Of a stretch of DNA of 64,000 nucleotides, positions 51,661 through 64,000 are shown piece by piece. This DNA comes from Magicicada septendecula. Lineage: Eukaryota; Arthropoda; Insecta; Hemiptera; Cicadidae. The notes below the pieces were generated by a model, which saw only the letters and a program-made list of their open reading frames with translations, ran no database searches and was not told the DNA's origin. Positions within the stretch are counted from its first letter, which is position 1; each line of letters begins with the position of its first letter. The stretch covers positions 34,671,747-34,735,746 of the forward strand of contig CM068370.1 in NCBI GenBank assembly GCA_034769895.1, in the 5' to 3' direction. Position numbers and translations under genes: made by a program.

Positions 51661-53355
51661 CATTTTTATATATGCACTTTTTATTATAAATGTCTTTAAT
51701 TATACCATATTATACCTTTCCATCTTATGAATCCTTTCTTCTATCTACTACTATTATTATTATTATTATTATTTTTCTAAACTAGTGTAAACAAATAGAA
51801 GAGCATAAAAAATAGTGTAAAAACCCTTAAGTATTGCTGGCCTGAAGAAGGGAAATTTTTAATCCCTGAGAGTCGGACACAATGGGAGTGAGAAGCGAAC
51901 ACTAAACCCCCCCCCCCGCTGACCATATATATATATATATATATATAACGTATTTTTTTTAGTTGTGTTTTTATAAATTCCACCTTATGAAAATCTGAAA
52001 ATTGTTGCTTAATTTCGCAATTAAATCGGTCACGCCAATCAATGATTTATTTTATTCGACCATTTATTTTCTGACCAATCGAATGGTAAATTTCTTTCAT
52101 TTCTTTAGTTAGACTCTGTGTTCCTTATTTGCAGTGGTTTGTGGTATACGTTGTTCTCACGGATATTTTTGTGGATCGCTGAATTAATTTGGATTTAATC
52201 ATATCTTTAATCATAAAAGTAATTTCATACAGAAATAAATAATTGTGTATGTCAACAACTTTGAATCCCACTAGTAGCCTACTCTTAACGACGCGTGACC
52301 AGACATGCGTTTTTAAATAGAAAGTATTTAACAACACGCATTCCTATACATTTGTAATCCGTGTGCTGGTTTGTGAAGTTATTTCTACACATACATACAT
52401 CCCTGGAATATCTAGTTTGTGTAGGCTATACCTACTTATGTAAGCCTTTAAATTCTAATACGAACAGAATTCTCTCAAACTCTGCCCACTCCAATTCACT
52501 TTAATTGAATCACGTTGTGCAGTCATTTTAAGAATCTAGAGTCAGCCACGAACATGAGTCATTCCCCACAATTACGTATTTTCCCTGCTTTAGTAATTCA
52601 GTCGTTTGTAATCGTAAGATCCGAAGCATAAGATGAGAGAGACGGTTCAAGGGGTCCTTAAGATCGGGTTCCAAAATAATGAGCCCTCTATAAAGTTTTT
52701 CTTTATAGCGAAGTATACGAAACCACGCGTAACCGTAAGCCATCCATTCCATGTTTAATATTTAACAGTAAATTTAATTTGTGTACCTAGCTTTGTCAGT
52801 TGTCACGTGTTCAGTTACTTTAATAAATGTAACGCTTTCACGACTCAGTGAAAAGCAAGAGGTAAACTAATATTACAAAAAATAACAGTTCTGTACATAA
52901 GAATTACAACCAGATATGATAACCGTGACAAGAGAATTGGCCTAGGTATCACATATGAAAAAAAATATTTATTTTTAAGCCTAAAATGATAACGGGCTGA
53001 ACAAAATAATGAAAGAATGTAGCTATAGAAGATAAATTGTCCTGCGAGATAAGTGAAAAGTGAATGGCAGAATACAGTGAAATTAGTTGCACAACGATTT
53101 AAATGGTAGGGATATAAGATATGGTAGAGAAGTCATTGTTATAATTGATCATGACTAGGTCGCAAGGGAATAAATCCAGGGAGAATACGTGAAAACGTCA
53201 AGAAGACTACGGTGACGATGTAAAGAAGAGTAAAAGGGAAATGTGGGAAGGGACGCAGAGGATAGGGATCAAAGTAAGGAGACTTAAGAATTTGTGAAGG
53301 AACGAAGATTGTTTAGCCTAATTCCGGTTGAAATTTAAATCCACAACCTTGTGTT
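51661..53355. other. No gene seen
   Basis: AT-rich host DNA. A C9 run next to (TA)n lies at about 51907-51946. At 51842 CTGAAGA, an AGGGA/TCCCT stem and GAGAG form a broken hammerhead-like arrangement. No coding signal. Confidence 0.45.
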
Positions 53356-53356
53356 T

Positions 53357-53358
<2 letters not shown>

Positions 53359-53404
<46 letters not shown>

Positions 53405-53427
53405 CAATAATAATAATAATATTAATA
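53359..53427. repeat. (ACT)n followed by (AAT)n
   Basis: About 15 ACT units run into a short ataata tract. Confidence 0.9.
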
Positions 53428-53429
53428 AT

Positions 53430-55830
53430 AAATATTGTTTGATTTTTGCTTCGGAACATCACCAGTGCGGAGTAACAAAGCATTTCCTTTATAAATACCC
53501 AGTGTTTTTCATACCTCATTTAGCATATTAAACAGATGCATTCTATAAACATCATTAATATTTATTTTAAAAATTACTATGCAAAAAAATAACATTTTTG
53601 TATTAACTCAAATACGTAGATATTTCCTTTACTTATTAATCACATAGATAACACCGGTATGTTATTGAAAATAATTAATTAACTTGACTTTATTACAATG
53701 AGACATTATATTATTACATTAATATAAATATTATATAATCGTGAATTAAGTGAATAAATGAATGTACATGTATGACTGAATAATTTTCTTGTATAATTTC
53801 TACATGTATTACCTGTATTTTCTGGGATAAAACTATCAAATTTTTTAATACAGTTTAAGAAATTAAGAACTCACGACTGATGCGCTATCTGCCTGTGTAA
53901 TAGTCAACTTACCGTCGTAGTCAGTTCACTGTATAGAAACGAGATAGCGCTGTAACTTCATTCGCGCAGGTGTAACAGTGAATAGTGTGTGTAACCCAGC
54001 TTAAACATGTTAGAAGCAATTTAATAATAATTAAGCACGATCGTATATGAAATACTGAATATATTAAGTAAATATAAAATGTATCAGGCTTCATTGTCAA
54101 TGTGTTTACATGTTTACGACAAATTAATATGCGCACAGATAAATGCAGGAATTAATTTCGAAAAACTGAGTTTCTGTGACATGAACGTTATGATGGCGTT
54201 TTTGATAATAAGAGGCAGATTCTTGAGATTCTCGAGGCAGTAACAACTAGATAAAGACAAAAATTAGCTACATTTAGGAACACACATCCTGCGGTGAAAA
54301 ATTTCACGCACCTGTCACTTCAGAATGTCCTTCGACTATGTCCGAGCTACTCTATCAAGTCATTTTCCGTAAGCATCCTTGAGGTCTTCGAACTGTGCCA
54401 TCCACGTTCAGTTAGGTCTATCCCTGTTCCCGCTACCTTCAAGCATCTAGTAGCCTATGCCATCGTCCGAGGTAACGGGTGTGCATCCATATGTTGATGC
54501 AGTCTTTTTTTTTCAATTATAAACGATGCAACACATTGAAATATAAAATTTTGAAAATATTTTTTTAAATTCACTTTTTATTACGTATTTGAATGCCGTA
54601 ACATCAAAACTATATGAATATTTAAACTGAATAAGAGTATTTTTATGTTGGACTTAATTTATTTTTTGCAAACTCTTCTTAATTGTTAAAAGCAGAAAAT
54701 GTATTTATAAACTGATATACTTTGACATTATCGTCATATAATTATATTTAATTTTTATAGAATTAAATAATGTTTAAAATTTGGAAAACATCATTCCAAG
54801 TAACATAAGTTAAATATATCAAACATTCTGTATCTAAATTATAAATACCAAATATATTACCTTATTATAGTTTATAAATGTATAATTAATGTTTATGGAC
54901 ATTTATTATTCTAATCATTTATACTTTGTATGCTGTTAAAGTCCGTCAGATTTTTAATAATGTTGATAAAAATAATTATTTTAGTTTGCAAGTGTTAAAA
55001 TGACTTAAGACTAACACTTCGATATAAAAATTATTATTTTTGTAATTGTGTGTGTGTTTTCACGGATTATGGAAAATTGTAATTGTTTTTTTATTTACAG
55101 AACTTGACTTAACTACTTAACTATTGACTCTTTTAATTCTCGTGATGGCTACCAATATTTCTTTTTTACGGGGGATGTGAAAAATCTGCTAACAGATATC
55201 TCGGAGGAACCGCAAGGTTATTTGGAATTGCTCGAGAGCGGCCCACTAAAAACACACCCCCTTCTCCTGGCATTTAATCCATCGCGGTCACTAAGTAGCC
55301 AATTATAATAATGATAATAATAATAATTATAATAATAATAATAGTAATAGTGATAACAATGACAATATAAATAACAACTATTGACTTTTATGTTTTTCGC
55401 GTAGCACATGCTTAACAAAACACCGAGATTTTGGCAAGACGCGTGTAACCTCTATCACTTAACAGGTTGACATTTTCCATTATCACAATAGAGTAGGTAT
55501 GTGTTAAACATTACATAGAGTATATACTGTATTCATATGGCGCTCAACAACTGAAATCAAATTGAAAATAATGCGTGTTTATTCAGAAACAACCAACGAT
55601 AAATTGATTACATTATTTACATAAACAAGGGTAAGCATTATTCAAGAGAGGTACGGGAGATCCTCTACTTTCGTCTTTCGGACATTGAGAATGTCCCTTT
55701 AATTGAACCCTGCAGTGCAGATAAAAATATATTTCATACTTTAGCTTGAATTTTTATTTTCCAGCCCTAATGGAACTCCCAGAGTTTATAAAGAATTCCT
55801 AACGCTTTCACGGCCGGAGCCAACATTGTT
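53430..55830. other. AT-rich host DNA without gene
   Basis: Apart from an (ATA)/(ATG)-like tract at about 55303-55375 and the short, featureless frame at 54294-54497, nothing is recognisable. Confidence 0.45.
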
Positions 55831-55839
55831 CATAGGTTA

Positions 55840-56375
55840 CTACTTTCTGCCGGGCTATTAGGATGTGGTCTACTGCTAACATTGTTTTCAGACGTTTCGG
55901 CCCCACCATCAGGGGTCTCGCGAACACCTTGACAATCTTTCATACCTTTCCAAACACCTTACCTAATAGTTTCCTTACACTGAAGATTGCCTCCGATGGT
56001 GAGGACGAAATGTCTGTAAACAACGTTAGCATTAGACCACGGCCTAATAGCCCGGCAGAAAGTAATGTCAACAATCTCAGAGTTAGTGTCGTCCACGGCC
56101 TAATAGCCCGGCAGAAAGTAATGTCTACAGTCTCAGAGTCAGTGTAGTCCACGGCCTAATAGCCCGGCAGAAAGTAATGTCAACAATCTCAGAGTCAGTG
56201 TAGTCCACGGCCTAATATCCCGGCAGAAAGTAATGTCAACAGTCTCAGAGTTGGTGTCGTCCACGGCCTAATATCCCGGCAGAAAGTAATGTCAACAGTC
56301 TCAGAGTTGGTGTCGTCCACGGCCTAATAGCCCGGCAGAAATTAATGTCAACAGTCTCAGAGTTAGTGTCGTCTC
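55840..56375 (+). repeat. Dispersed repeat with 56-bp tandem tail
   Basis: A small inverted arrangement (tctgccgggctattagg near 55848 and cctaatagcccggcaga near 56043) is followed by six head-to-tail units of 56 bp. The word ggcctaata(g/t) recurs at 56041, 56097, 56153, 56209, 56265 and 56321. The repeated unit is the terminal part of the element, gcccggcagaaagtaatgtc. It is related to the 9187-9511 foldback by the gcccggcag string. Confidence 0.8.
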
Positions 56376-56937
56376 AATATTCAATCAGCTTGAGAATGGT
56401 GACGAGCACCGCCTAAACTGGGGTGGCAACAACTTGCGTCTTTCATTTACTGGGGTGGCAACAACTTGGGTCTTTCATTTAAACCGACTCACTTTCAAAA
56501 CTCGTACACCTGATCACTGTCAACCAAGTAAATTACAGATAAATATTCGACAGCTGTCATACAATGGTACTTTATGTTTATCTAATAATGGGCAAAGAAG
56601 TGGGTAGACCTATACTTTGTTTGAAATACAACTGGAGAGATCTCATTTCCTGTGTATGACGGTGCAGACACACTGCAAGGCCTGTTGCACATGACAATCC
56701 TACAGCGTCATCTTCAAAGCAGATAATATAAACGATGGAGCAAAATCATTGCGATAAACAACTCTAATGTGGACTCTTTACGCTAGACTGTAAAACGAGA
56801 GAAGGCTTCCGTACTTACAGCTGCTTAAAGGATAATTTTATAATCTCCCTTCAGCGCAACCGACTGTAGAATTATCAATATGATGCTATTACACACTGAA
56901 ATAACACTTGAATCTAATAAATAAATATAACTACAGG
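56376..56937. other. No gene seen
   Basis: Contains a short direct repeat, tggggtggcaacaacttg(c/g)gtctttcattta, at about 56419 and 56451. Nothing else. Confidence 0.45.
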
Positions 56938-57930
56938 TGTAAGACAGGGTGATGGTTTATCCCCAGTTCTTTTCAACTGTGCCCTGGAGAAAGTAGTGAG
57001 AATTTGGAATGAAAAACTTAAAGGAATGCAAATTATCACCACTCATGTTGGGAAGAAAGCACAAACATATTGAAATAAACTGTTTGGCTTTCGCAGATGA
57101 CTTTACTATACTTTCTGAACATCCGAAGTCCGACACAAGTTAATTTTTTAGAGGACATAGCCAATAGAACAGGCTTAAGAATTTCTGCAGAAAAAACAAA
57201 TTTCTCACGAACATTAAAAATGCGCCAAAATTCCTGTTAACAGATATTGGTTGAGTAGAGAAGGTTAGAAAATTTAAGTATCTAGGGAAAATAATTTAAG
57301 AGAATGTTTAGAAAAATCTGCTATAGAAGAAAGGATTCATAAAATGGAAATAGCTTATGGTGTAGCTAAAGATATTTACAACAAAAAGTATTGTTACAAC
57401 AGTATTACAACAGTATTACAACAGTAGTGAAACCAGAATGCCTATACGCAAGTTAATGTCTAGCATTGAATTATAATTTAGACAAACTAAAAATATTTGA
57501 AAGACGAATTATTAGGAAAATATTAGGCCCACGAAAAACTTCAGAAGGTTTGAAATTAAGAAGTAATGATGAAATATATCAAAGTATAGAAAATATAACA
57601 GAAACAGTGAAAAAAGAAGACTATTATTTTTTGGACATTTATATAGAATGGACAATAGGTTAACAAACCAGATCATCAAATATCTGTGGGAGAAGAAGTC
57701 AACATCAAGTTGGATTAAAGAAGTCGAAAAGGGTTTAGAAAAAATAATATAAACACAGAAGAAGGAATTGAAAAAGACGTTTTTCGGGCAAACGTGTTAA
57801 AAATGGAAGGAGTAAAGGGTAGGAGAGAGAAAAAGCAGGTTCAAAGTAGACAGAAGACAGGAAGAAGAGACACGGTGAAAAGATGAAAGAATGTTGGAGA
57901 AAAAGAAAAGAATAAAGAATAAAGAATTGA
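56938..57930 (+). pseudogene. LINE reverse transcriptase remnant
   Basis: The plus strand reads GVRQGDGLSPVLFNCALEKVV at about 56938-57000, the RT motif 4 region. A broken stretch follows, and then a frame at 57466-57663 with KILGPRKTSEG and its continuation to about 57930. The FADD box is damaged: the DNA reads tttcgcagatgactttac at about 57091. It belongs to the same family as 51149-51660, in opposite orientation. Confidence 0.75.
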
Positions 57931-58169
57931 AATTGGTATGTGTTCCTTAGATGGTCGATACAAGAAAAAAAGAAAGATAACAAAGCTGAAGATGAATGAT
58001 CCCTTTTATCCACCAAATGAGCGAAAATCAATGTTTCTTTCGACTGTTGAAAGATCAAAAAGTAGATCCAATAGAACATTGGAGAGGATCTACGATCTTG
58101 TACAAAATGGCTCTGGCATACAGTATTATAACGTTAAATTACTAGTTTAAATACAGTGTATAAACATTT

Positions 58170-59215
58170 AAAGCTTACGACACATTACCCTTAAAAACAC
58201 TTTTTGAAACATTAACAAAGTTTGGGCTGAGCAAAATTTATGTTCGCGCTGTCTGGAACATATATAAGGAATCAAAGAGTTTGGTGAGAGTGGGAAATGT
58301 TCTGTCAGAATTGTTTCCTACCACAAAAGGGCTTAAGCAAGGGTGCAGCTTGTCACCTACCCTGTTTAAAATATATATCCAAAAAGCCATCAGTAACAGG
58401 AGAAGAGAAACATCAGGAATGGGAATTCGAACGGATGAGCAGTGCTTAACAACTCTCCTATTTGCCGACGATCAGGTAATTATAGCGTGTGACGAGGACG
58501 ACACAGACTATATGTTTAGAAAATTGAAAGAGGAGTACGAAGAATGGGGTCTAAACATAAATACTACTAAAACAGAATATCTGAAAATAAGAGACATGCA
58601 AAAAGAAGACCCAGATATGCAAATCCATTGAATCGGAAAGTGTAGCGAATTCAAATATTTGGGAAGCATTATTTCAGAAGATGGAATAACAAAGAATTAC
58701 ATCAAAAATAGGATACAAAAGGGAAAAAAGGCTATTCATTTGCTAAACTTGTTACTTCGGTCGAACAAAATCAAACTTCAAACTAAACTGACAATCTGCA
58801 CGACAATTGTAGAGCCCGTTTTAACTTATGGCTGCGAATGCTGGCAACTTTCAGATAGAGAGAAAAAGATGATAGAAACTGTGGAAATGGATTTCTTAAG
58901 ATGAGAGTGTAATATTTCTAGAATGCAACATGTTAGAAACGAAGATATTAGAAGGAAAACAGGCCGTATTTACAACAGCAGAAAGAATAGAATCCAGACA
59001 GTTGCTATGGTATGGTCACGTAATGAGGATGGAGGAGAAGCGATGGCAAAAGAAAGCATTGACTTACGCACCACAAAACAGGAGAAGAAAAGGAAGACTG
59101 TCAACAAAATAGAAAACAGGAATTAGGAAAAAGCATGAGAGATCAAGCTATTGAAGATGATGACTGGAAGGATAGGGAGAATGCCGATCGAAATGCGAGA
59201 TGCGGCATAGACTGT
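58170..59215 (+). pseudogene. LINE reverse transcriptase, nearly continuous
   Basis: Contains the RT motifs in order: KGLKQGCSLSPTLFKIYI (about 58327-58380), LLFADDQVIIA (about 58456-58490), WGLNINTTKTEYL, FKYLGSIIS (about 58650) and VLTYGCECW (about 58820). Then comes a C-terminal tail with LLWYGHVMRMEEKRW (about 59003). Stops at 58629 and 58902 and a frame change break it, and there is no upstream endonuclease. It is the best preserved RT in the window and could serve as the family reference. Confidence 0.85.
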
Positions 59216-60350
59216 AGGACCCCCGCTAATAATAATAATGATATAAACATTTAACGACCATTACTCCAAGATGACAAAGCAAATGTATAGGCGGCTTCAG
59301 TGGCGCGGCGTGGATACATAGCAACTGTTGCCGGTTATGATAGGCCTAAAACAGCCTAAAAATTAATGCGAATTTTTTCTTGTACCAAGTGTTCTCTATA
59401 TAGAGCTAAAATATCTTTTTAGAGTAATTTTTATCTTTCGCCGGTAGAAGAAGAGGGTCCAGGTTCAAAGGGATCTGACTCCCATTATACTTATACAGAA
59501 TAAATGAGGACACAAATAATCGAATTAATAATAATAAAGACAAACAGAGAAACGCATAACTAAACGAACAAAACACAAATAGGTAGATAGTAACTACTGC
59601 TCATTGGTTCCGAAACGAACATAGCTGCTAACTGAGCGTTATACAGCGGCAACACATTGTGTGGATATATACTACAAATGCTACAAGGTCAATGACCGTA
59701 CGCAGTAAAATATTGCCGATGTCTAAGCCGGCAACACAAGACAGTGGGAAGTGCACAGCAGTTCAAAAGCAATGATATGCTTTTGTTCAAGTTTCCGTAC
59801 TAATATTGTTCGGATTTCAAATTATTCAATAATTAAACTATTTATTCTGTGGTATAATTAATATTACTTACTTTCATTTCCAGGACTGTTGCCGTCGGGA
59901 ACAGCGATTACATGGACGCCACGCCTAACCGCTCTCTGTATGGCCGCAACCTTAATCCTACAGTACTACAAAAGCGGATGCAGCGTAGGTCTACTAATCG
60001 TTTCAGAATACTGTATTAAAACTTTAGTAATGAGTCATTTACGCTCATATATTAAAGTGTAAACGTTACTGTCTTCTAGTTAATTAAAAATAGGCGCTCT
60101 GTTCTAAATAATAATTATTTTATTTAAAAGAAATATTATTTTATAAAAATATTGTAAACTTTCAATAGCTTTAATAAACATAATACTTACTACTTTCGTA
60201 AATGATTTTCTATGATTTAAAAATTTTATTATTGATTCGAAGATGAGACTTTTGTCAGACTTCAAAGCAATTTATATCATATTATAAGTTCTTTTCATGT
60301 GTGTGTTTTTATGTTTCTGTGTTTATATGTTATTATTGTATGTTACATAT
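59216..60350. other. No gene seen
   Basis: Host DNA with short AAT runs. No coding or repeat signal beyond low complexity. Confidence 0.45.
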
Positions 60351-60354
60351 AAGA

Positions 60355-60905
60355 GTGTATTTTATTTTGTAAATTACAGTGTTTCAATAGCATTTAGCTA
60401 TCATCAGCAGATAAAATTAATAAATTTAAATGTTTTAATTAAAATTAAAATTTCAAAACAACTGATTTTGAACAATTTTGTACAAAAAAACAAATTTAGC
60501 TACGCACTCAATAAAAACCAAACACACATTTCCAAATTTAAATAATATCAGTTAATTAAAACACATTTCCAAAGGTCCAAAAATTACCTTATCGGAAAAT
60601 TTAGAAATGTTTAAACATAAAACAAATAATAAATTAATACCAGAACAAATTCAGATTAATACGAAAAATGAGGATATTTTCAAAATTATTAATTTAATAA
60701 AATGATAAATATTTATATATTATATTTTTTACAATTAATTATATAACATATTTATATACACATATAAAACATTAAATTTAGTCTTCATATAAACAGATGT
60801 TTTAAGCAATATTGATTTGAAAATTTTAAATTATTAATTACATCTTATGATGATAGCTGAATGCTATTGAAATACTGTAATTTACAAAATAAATATATAT
60901 TCTTG
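60355..60905. repeat. MITE-like element with about 55-bp inverted ends
   Basis: The sequence ttttgtaaattacagtgtttcaatagcatttagctatcatca at about 60368-60410 is repeated as its reverse complement at about 60845-60890 (tgatgatagctgaatgctattg). The interior is very AT-rich and noncoding. Confidence 0.6.
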
Positions 60906-61139
60906 TAAAAAGTTTTGTTACTAATAATAATATAAAATATATAACAAGACAAATTTGAGTTTTTATGAATGCATATAGTAAGAGGTAGCCTATAACTTGT
61001 TGACAGTGTATCTTCTTATAAAAGCAAGTATTCTGAAATATGAATCTATATTTTTTTAATTTTCTAGCGTAATAATTAATAAATCGATGATTTATTCTTT
61101 TTAAATATTTTAATTAGTTATTTCATGTCATCAACGGCT

Positions 61140-61455
61140 GAAATGAGATTTCTCAGGCACGTGGAAAGGTGGTAAGGTCTCCATGATCATAGAAAAAAAC
61201 ACAGATATAAGGCAGGAACTGAATATTATGAGTATACTGGACAGGATTGCACAGTATCGGCTGAATTGGTGGGAACATCTTTGGCGAATGGATGACTGCC
61301 GCATTCCCAAACAACTCTGGAACTATAAGCCGAGGGGACGGAGAGGTGTGGGACATCAGAGGAAGCGGTGGAGTGACCAGCTCTAATCTTTGCCTATATG
61401 AGACCGGAACAAACCATCCTCGGTTTAATCCTTGAAGAAAATGATGATGACGTTG
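61140..61455 (+). pseudogene. LINE 3' end, plus copy
   Basis: The frame 61183-61386 includes IAQYRLNWWEHLWRMDD and ends in GRRGVGHQRKRWSDQL, followed by a 3' tail shared with 1721-1868. It is truncated at the 5' side. Confidence 0.75.
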
Positions 61456-61590
61456 CATTATATACATACTAGTTCAGACCAAGACAAAAATGTCTTGTAT
61501 TAGTTGAAGTGTCCTGCAAGAATTTGTAGAGTACAAGCTGTGTCTTTGGCAAACAAGTGTAGAAGAGTTGTACCTCATTTACAGACAGGA

Positions 61591-62329
61591 GTAGGCTATT
61601 ATATGATCCAGTAGGCTATTATATGATCCAGTAGGCTATAATATGATCCAGTAGGCTATTATATGATCCAGTAGGCTATGATATGATCCAGTAGGCTATT
61701 ATATGGTCCAGTAGGCTATAATATGATCCAGTAGGCTATAATATGATCCAGTAGGCTATGATATGATCCAGTAGGCTATTATATGATCCAGTAGGCTATT
61801 ATATGATCCAGTAGGCTATAATATGATCCAGTAGGCTATGATATGATCCAGTAGGCTATTATATGATCCAGTAGGCTATAATATGATCCAGTAGGCTATA
61901 ATATGATCCAGTAGGCTATGATATGATCCAGTAGGCTATTATATGATCCAGTAGGCTATTATATGATCCAGTAGGCTATAATATGATCCAGTAGGCTATG
62001 ATATGATCCAGTAGGCTATTATATGATCCAGTAGGCTATGATATGATCCAGTAGGCTATTATATGATCCAGTAGGCTATAATATGATCCAGTAGGCTATT
62101 ATATGATCCAGTAGGCTATGATATGATCCAGTAGGCTATTATATGGTCCAGTAGGCTATAATATGATCCAGTAGGCTATAATATGATCCAGTAGGCTATG
62201 ATATGATCCAGTAGGCTATTATATGATCCAGTAGGCTATTATATGATCCAGTAGGCTATAATATGATCCAGTAGGCTATTATATGATCCAGTAGGCTGTG
62301 ATATGATCCAGTAGGCTATTATATGATCA
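61591..62329. repeat. 20-bp minisatellite, about 37 units
   Basis: The unit is gtaggctat(t/a/g)atatgatcca. Nearly all variation is at one position (t, a or g after ggctat), with isolated ggtcca and gctgtg variants. Units are otherwise identical, so the array is young. Confidence 0.97.
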
Positions 62330-62479
62330 TTTGTCCAGTAGTGTGTCTAGTAGTGAAGACTTTAAGTTAAAGACTAAAGACTAACGGTTTGCTTTACACG
62401 TCTAACGTCTAGATCAAGGTTTTTACAAAGTGTATCGAATACGTGTTAGTATAAGCCTATATGGATTTTATTGCCCTTA

Positions 62480-62995
62480 ATAAAGAGTTTTATTGGGAAG
62501 GAAAGACTGCTGTGCGGCAAAATTAATAAGAATTTAACAAAAAGGTTGGCCAAATGCTATGTGTAGAGCGTTGCTTTATATGGTGCAGAGACATGGAGAC
62601 TGAGGAAGGAGGATGAGAGAAGATTAGAAGCATTTGAGATGTGGGTTTGGCGAGCAATGGAAAAAGTGAGGTGGGTTGACAAGGTAAGGAATGATGAAGT
62701 GTTAAGAAGAATAGGGGAAGAGAGAAGAATCCTGAATGGAATAGAAAATAGTAAAAAGAATTGGTTATGTCATTGTTTAAGAAGAGACTTCTTGCTTACA
62801 ACTGCCATGAAGGGTGTCATAGAAGGAGAAAAAAGAAGGGGGCGTAGAAGAATGAAGTTAATAGGTAGCATTACAATCAGAGGGTGTTACGAGGAAACGA
62901 AAAGGCTGGGATGCGATACGACAGCTTGAGAGCTTTGCAGACCTGCCTTAGGGCAGAACACCAAATAAAAATAAAAATAAAAATAATAATAATAT
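62480..62995 (+). pseudogene. LINE C-terminal remnant
   Basis: The sequence reads ALYGAETWRLRKEDERRL at about 62570-62625, then WVWRAMEKVRWVDKV and a tail with WLCHCLRRDFLL and GRRRMKLI. This is the common LINE tail (YGAETW, then a KIRWxDxV block). It is followed by an (AAAATA)/(AAT) 3' tail at about 62966-63010, which supports the orientation. Confidence 0.75.
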
Positions 62996-63010
62996 TAATA
63001 ATAATAATAA

Positions 63011-63861
63011 AAGTGTATATGGATGTTATTCTGTTGTTGTCATGTATAATAGACTTGGTGTTTGTGATTATTGGTGCTGATTGATGTTAAATGTAAATGA
63101 ACTTTTTGTTAATATTTAATGATTATTAATATTTACATATAATGAATATTTAATAGTATTCCTTTTTAATATTTATTAATTTAAACGTTCTTTAATTGAC
63201 ATTCAATTTTTTATTTAACAAATTGCTTTTGTATTTGCACATATAATTATAATACCTATTTGAGTTTCCAGTGGAAGTACAAGTCTTGAAGACGATCACA
63301 GGTTAGCAGTCATCGAAACGTTGTTGTTTTTAAAAATTCATTGATATAATCATCTGACCAGGTGATATATATAATTCTGTTTGTGTCTAGATCACTCTTT
63401 TACCCCACGTTAAACTCGCTTAACAAACACAGTAATTATCTTACAGTAAGGTAAACAATATTTATCATATTATGATGTTAGTACCTCAGTCGTATTTTTC
63501 AGCGCGGTTATTAATTTCATTGTTCAAAACGATCAAAGTAAACGATCAGTGTATAAGAAAATTATTGCTTGCTTGTGCCATTGCACACGGCAATTACAAT
63601 TAACTTTCTATACATAAAGCATGTGGCTATCGTATACACCAAAAACGATAAGATAATACAAGTTATACATTTGACTTATGACCGTTAGGTCGTACTGTTG
63701 CTTACAGCATAGAAAGTCATTACTGTCTAAAACAAGCAGGCATTTTCTAGACGTAAACCTTATGAAATCCAAAACGTTTGCTCAATGCGAAATATTCTTT
63801 GTCTCGGTAAAAGTTTAAATGTTTTATGAGGAACGCTACTGCCTTATATAAAAGACCTCCT
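63011..63861. other. No gene seen
   Basis: AT-rich host DNA. A weak hammerhead-like arrangement (tgaagacgatc ... gtcatcgaaacg) lies at about 63277-63323. Confidence 0.4.
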
Positions 63862-63862
63862 C

Positions 63863-63894
<32 letters not shown>

Positions 63895-64000
63895 CTTCTT
63901 CTTCTTCTTCTTCTTCTTCTTCTTCTTCTTCTTCTTCTTCTTCTTCTTCTTCTTCTTCTTCTTCTTCTTCTTCTTCTTCTTCTTCTTCTTCTTCTTCTTC
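63862..64000. repeat. (CTT)n microsatellite reaching the window edge
   Basis: At least 45 uninterrupted CTT units. The true length is not known because it runs off the window. Confidence 0.97.

Noticed and set aside
51908..51950. C9 plus (TA)n tract as a promoter
   Set aside because: There is no gene next to it and no initiator-like motif. Treated as simple sequence.

Overview
The window is arthropod, most likely insect, nuclear DNA. It is AT-rich and gene-poor, full of decayed non-LTR retrotransposon fragments, foldback and hAT-type elements, microsatellites and a large satellite array. I cannot name the species from the sequence, and I see no host protein-coding gene that I can support.

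Layout. Positions 1-16030 are host DNA: LINE remnants (291-720, 1721-1868, 1920-2285, 7215-7809, 10500-10990), a near-perfect 0.55 kb hairpin (6198-6745), a 959 bp hAT remnant with an 8-bp target duplication (8161-9119), other foldback repeats, and repeats carrying hammerhead-ribozyme-like cores. Positions 16031-50424 are an array of a 104-bp satellite, interrupted at 17672-42426 by one complete Polinton/Maverick element of 24,755 bp. The element has terminal inverted repeats of about 0.71 and 0.80 kb and a 6-bp target duplication, TCTGAT. Positions 50425-64000 are host DNA again: more LINE remnants, trinucleotide arrays, a 20-bp minisatellite and a terminal (CTT)n tract that runs off the window.

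The Polinton looks intact and young. Its core set is a protein-primed family B DNA polymerase, a DDE integrase with a chromodomain, an FtsK/HerA-like packaging ATPase, an adenain-like cysteine protease, a penton-like minor capsid protein and a double jelly-roll major capsid protein, plus a PLA2-domain minor capsid protein and a fibre-like repeat protein. This is the gene set of a virion-forming element. The polymerase and a RING gene run leftward; everything from 25173 to 38438 runs rightward in tight tandem. Accessory genes suggest host interaction: a BIR-only protein, a BIR+RING IAP, a matrix metalloproteinase with signal peptide, cysteine switch and hemopexin-like tail, a possible branching-type glycosyltransferase, a spliced RING-H2 gene, and several small unknowns.

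The most notable points are these. (1) The protease frame has no usable ATG and continues upstream through an in-frame A-AAA-AAC slippery heptamer that sits directly before the stop of the PLA2 gene, so it is probably made as a -1 frameshift fusion. (2) The RING gene at the left end has eight coding exons joined by phase-2 introns, several of them tandem duplicates, giving one continuous 432-codon frame. (3) The satellite next to the element repeats as a 4.05 kb higher-order unit, so the undisturbed version of the insertion site is still present in the same window at about 46481. (4) Several element genes share a TATA-like plus TCAGT-type promoter layout.
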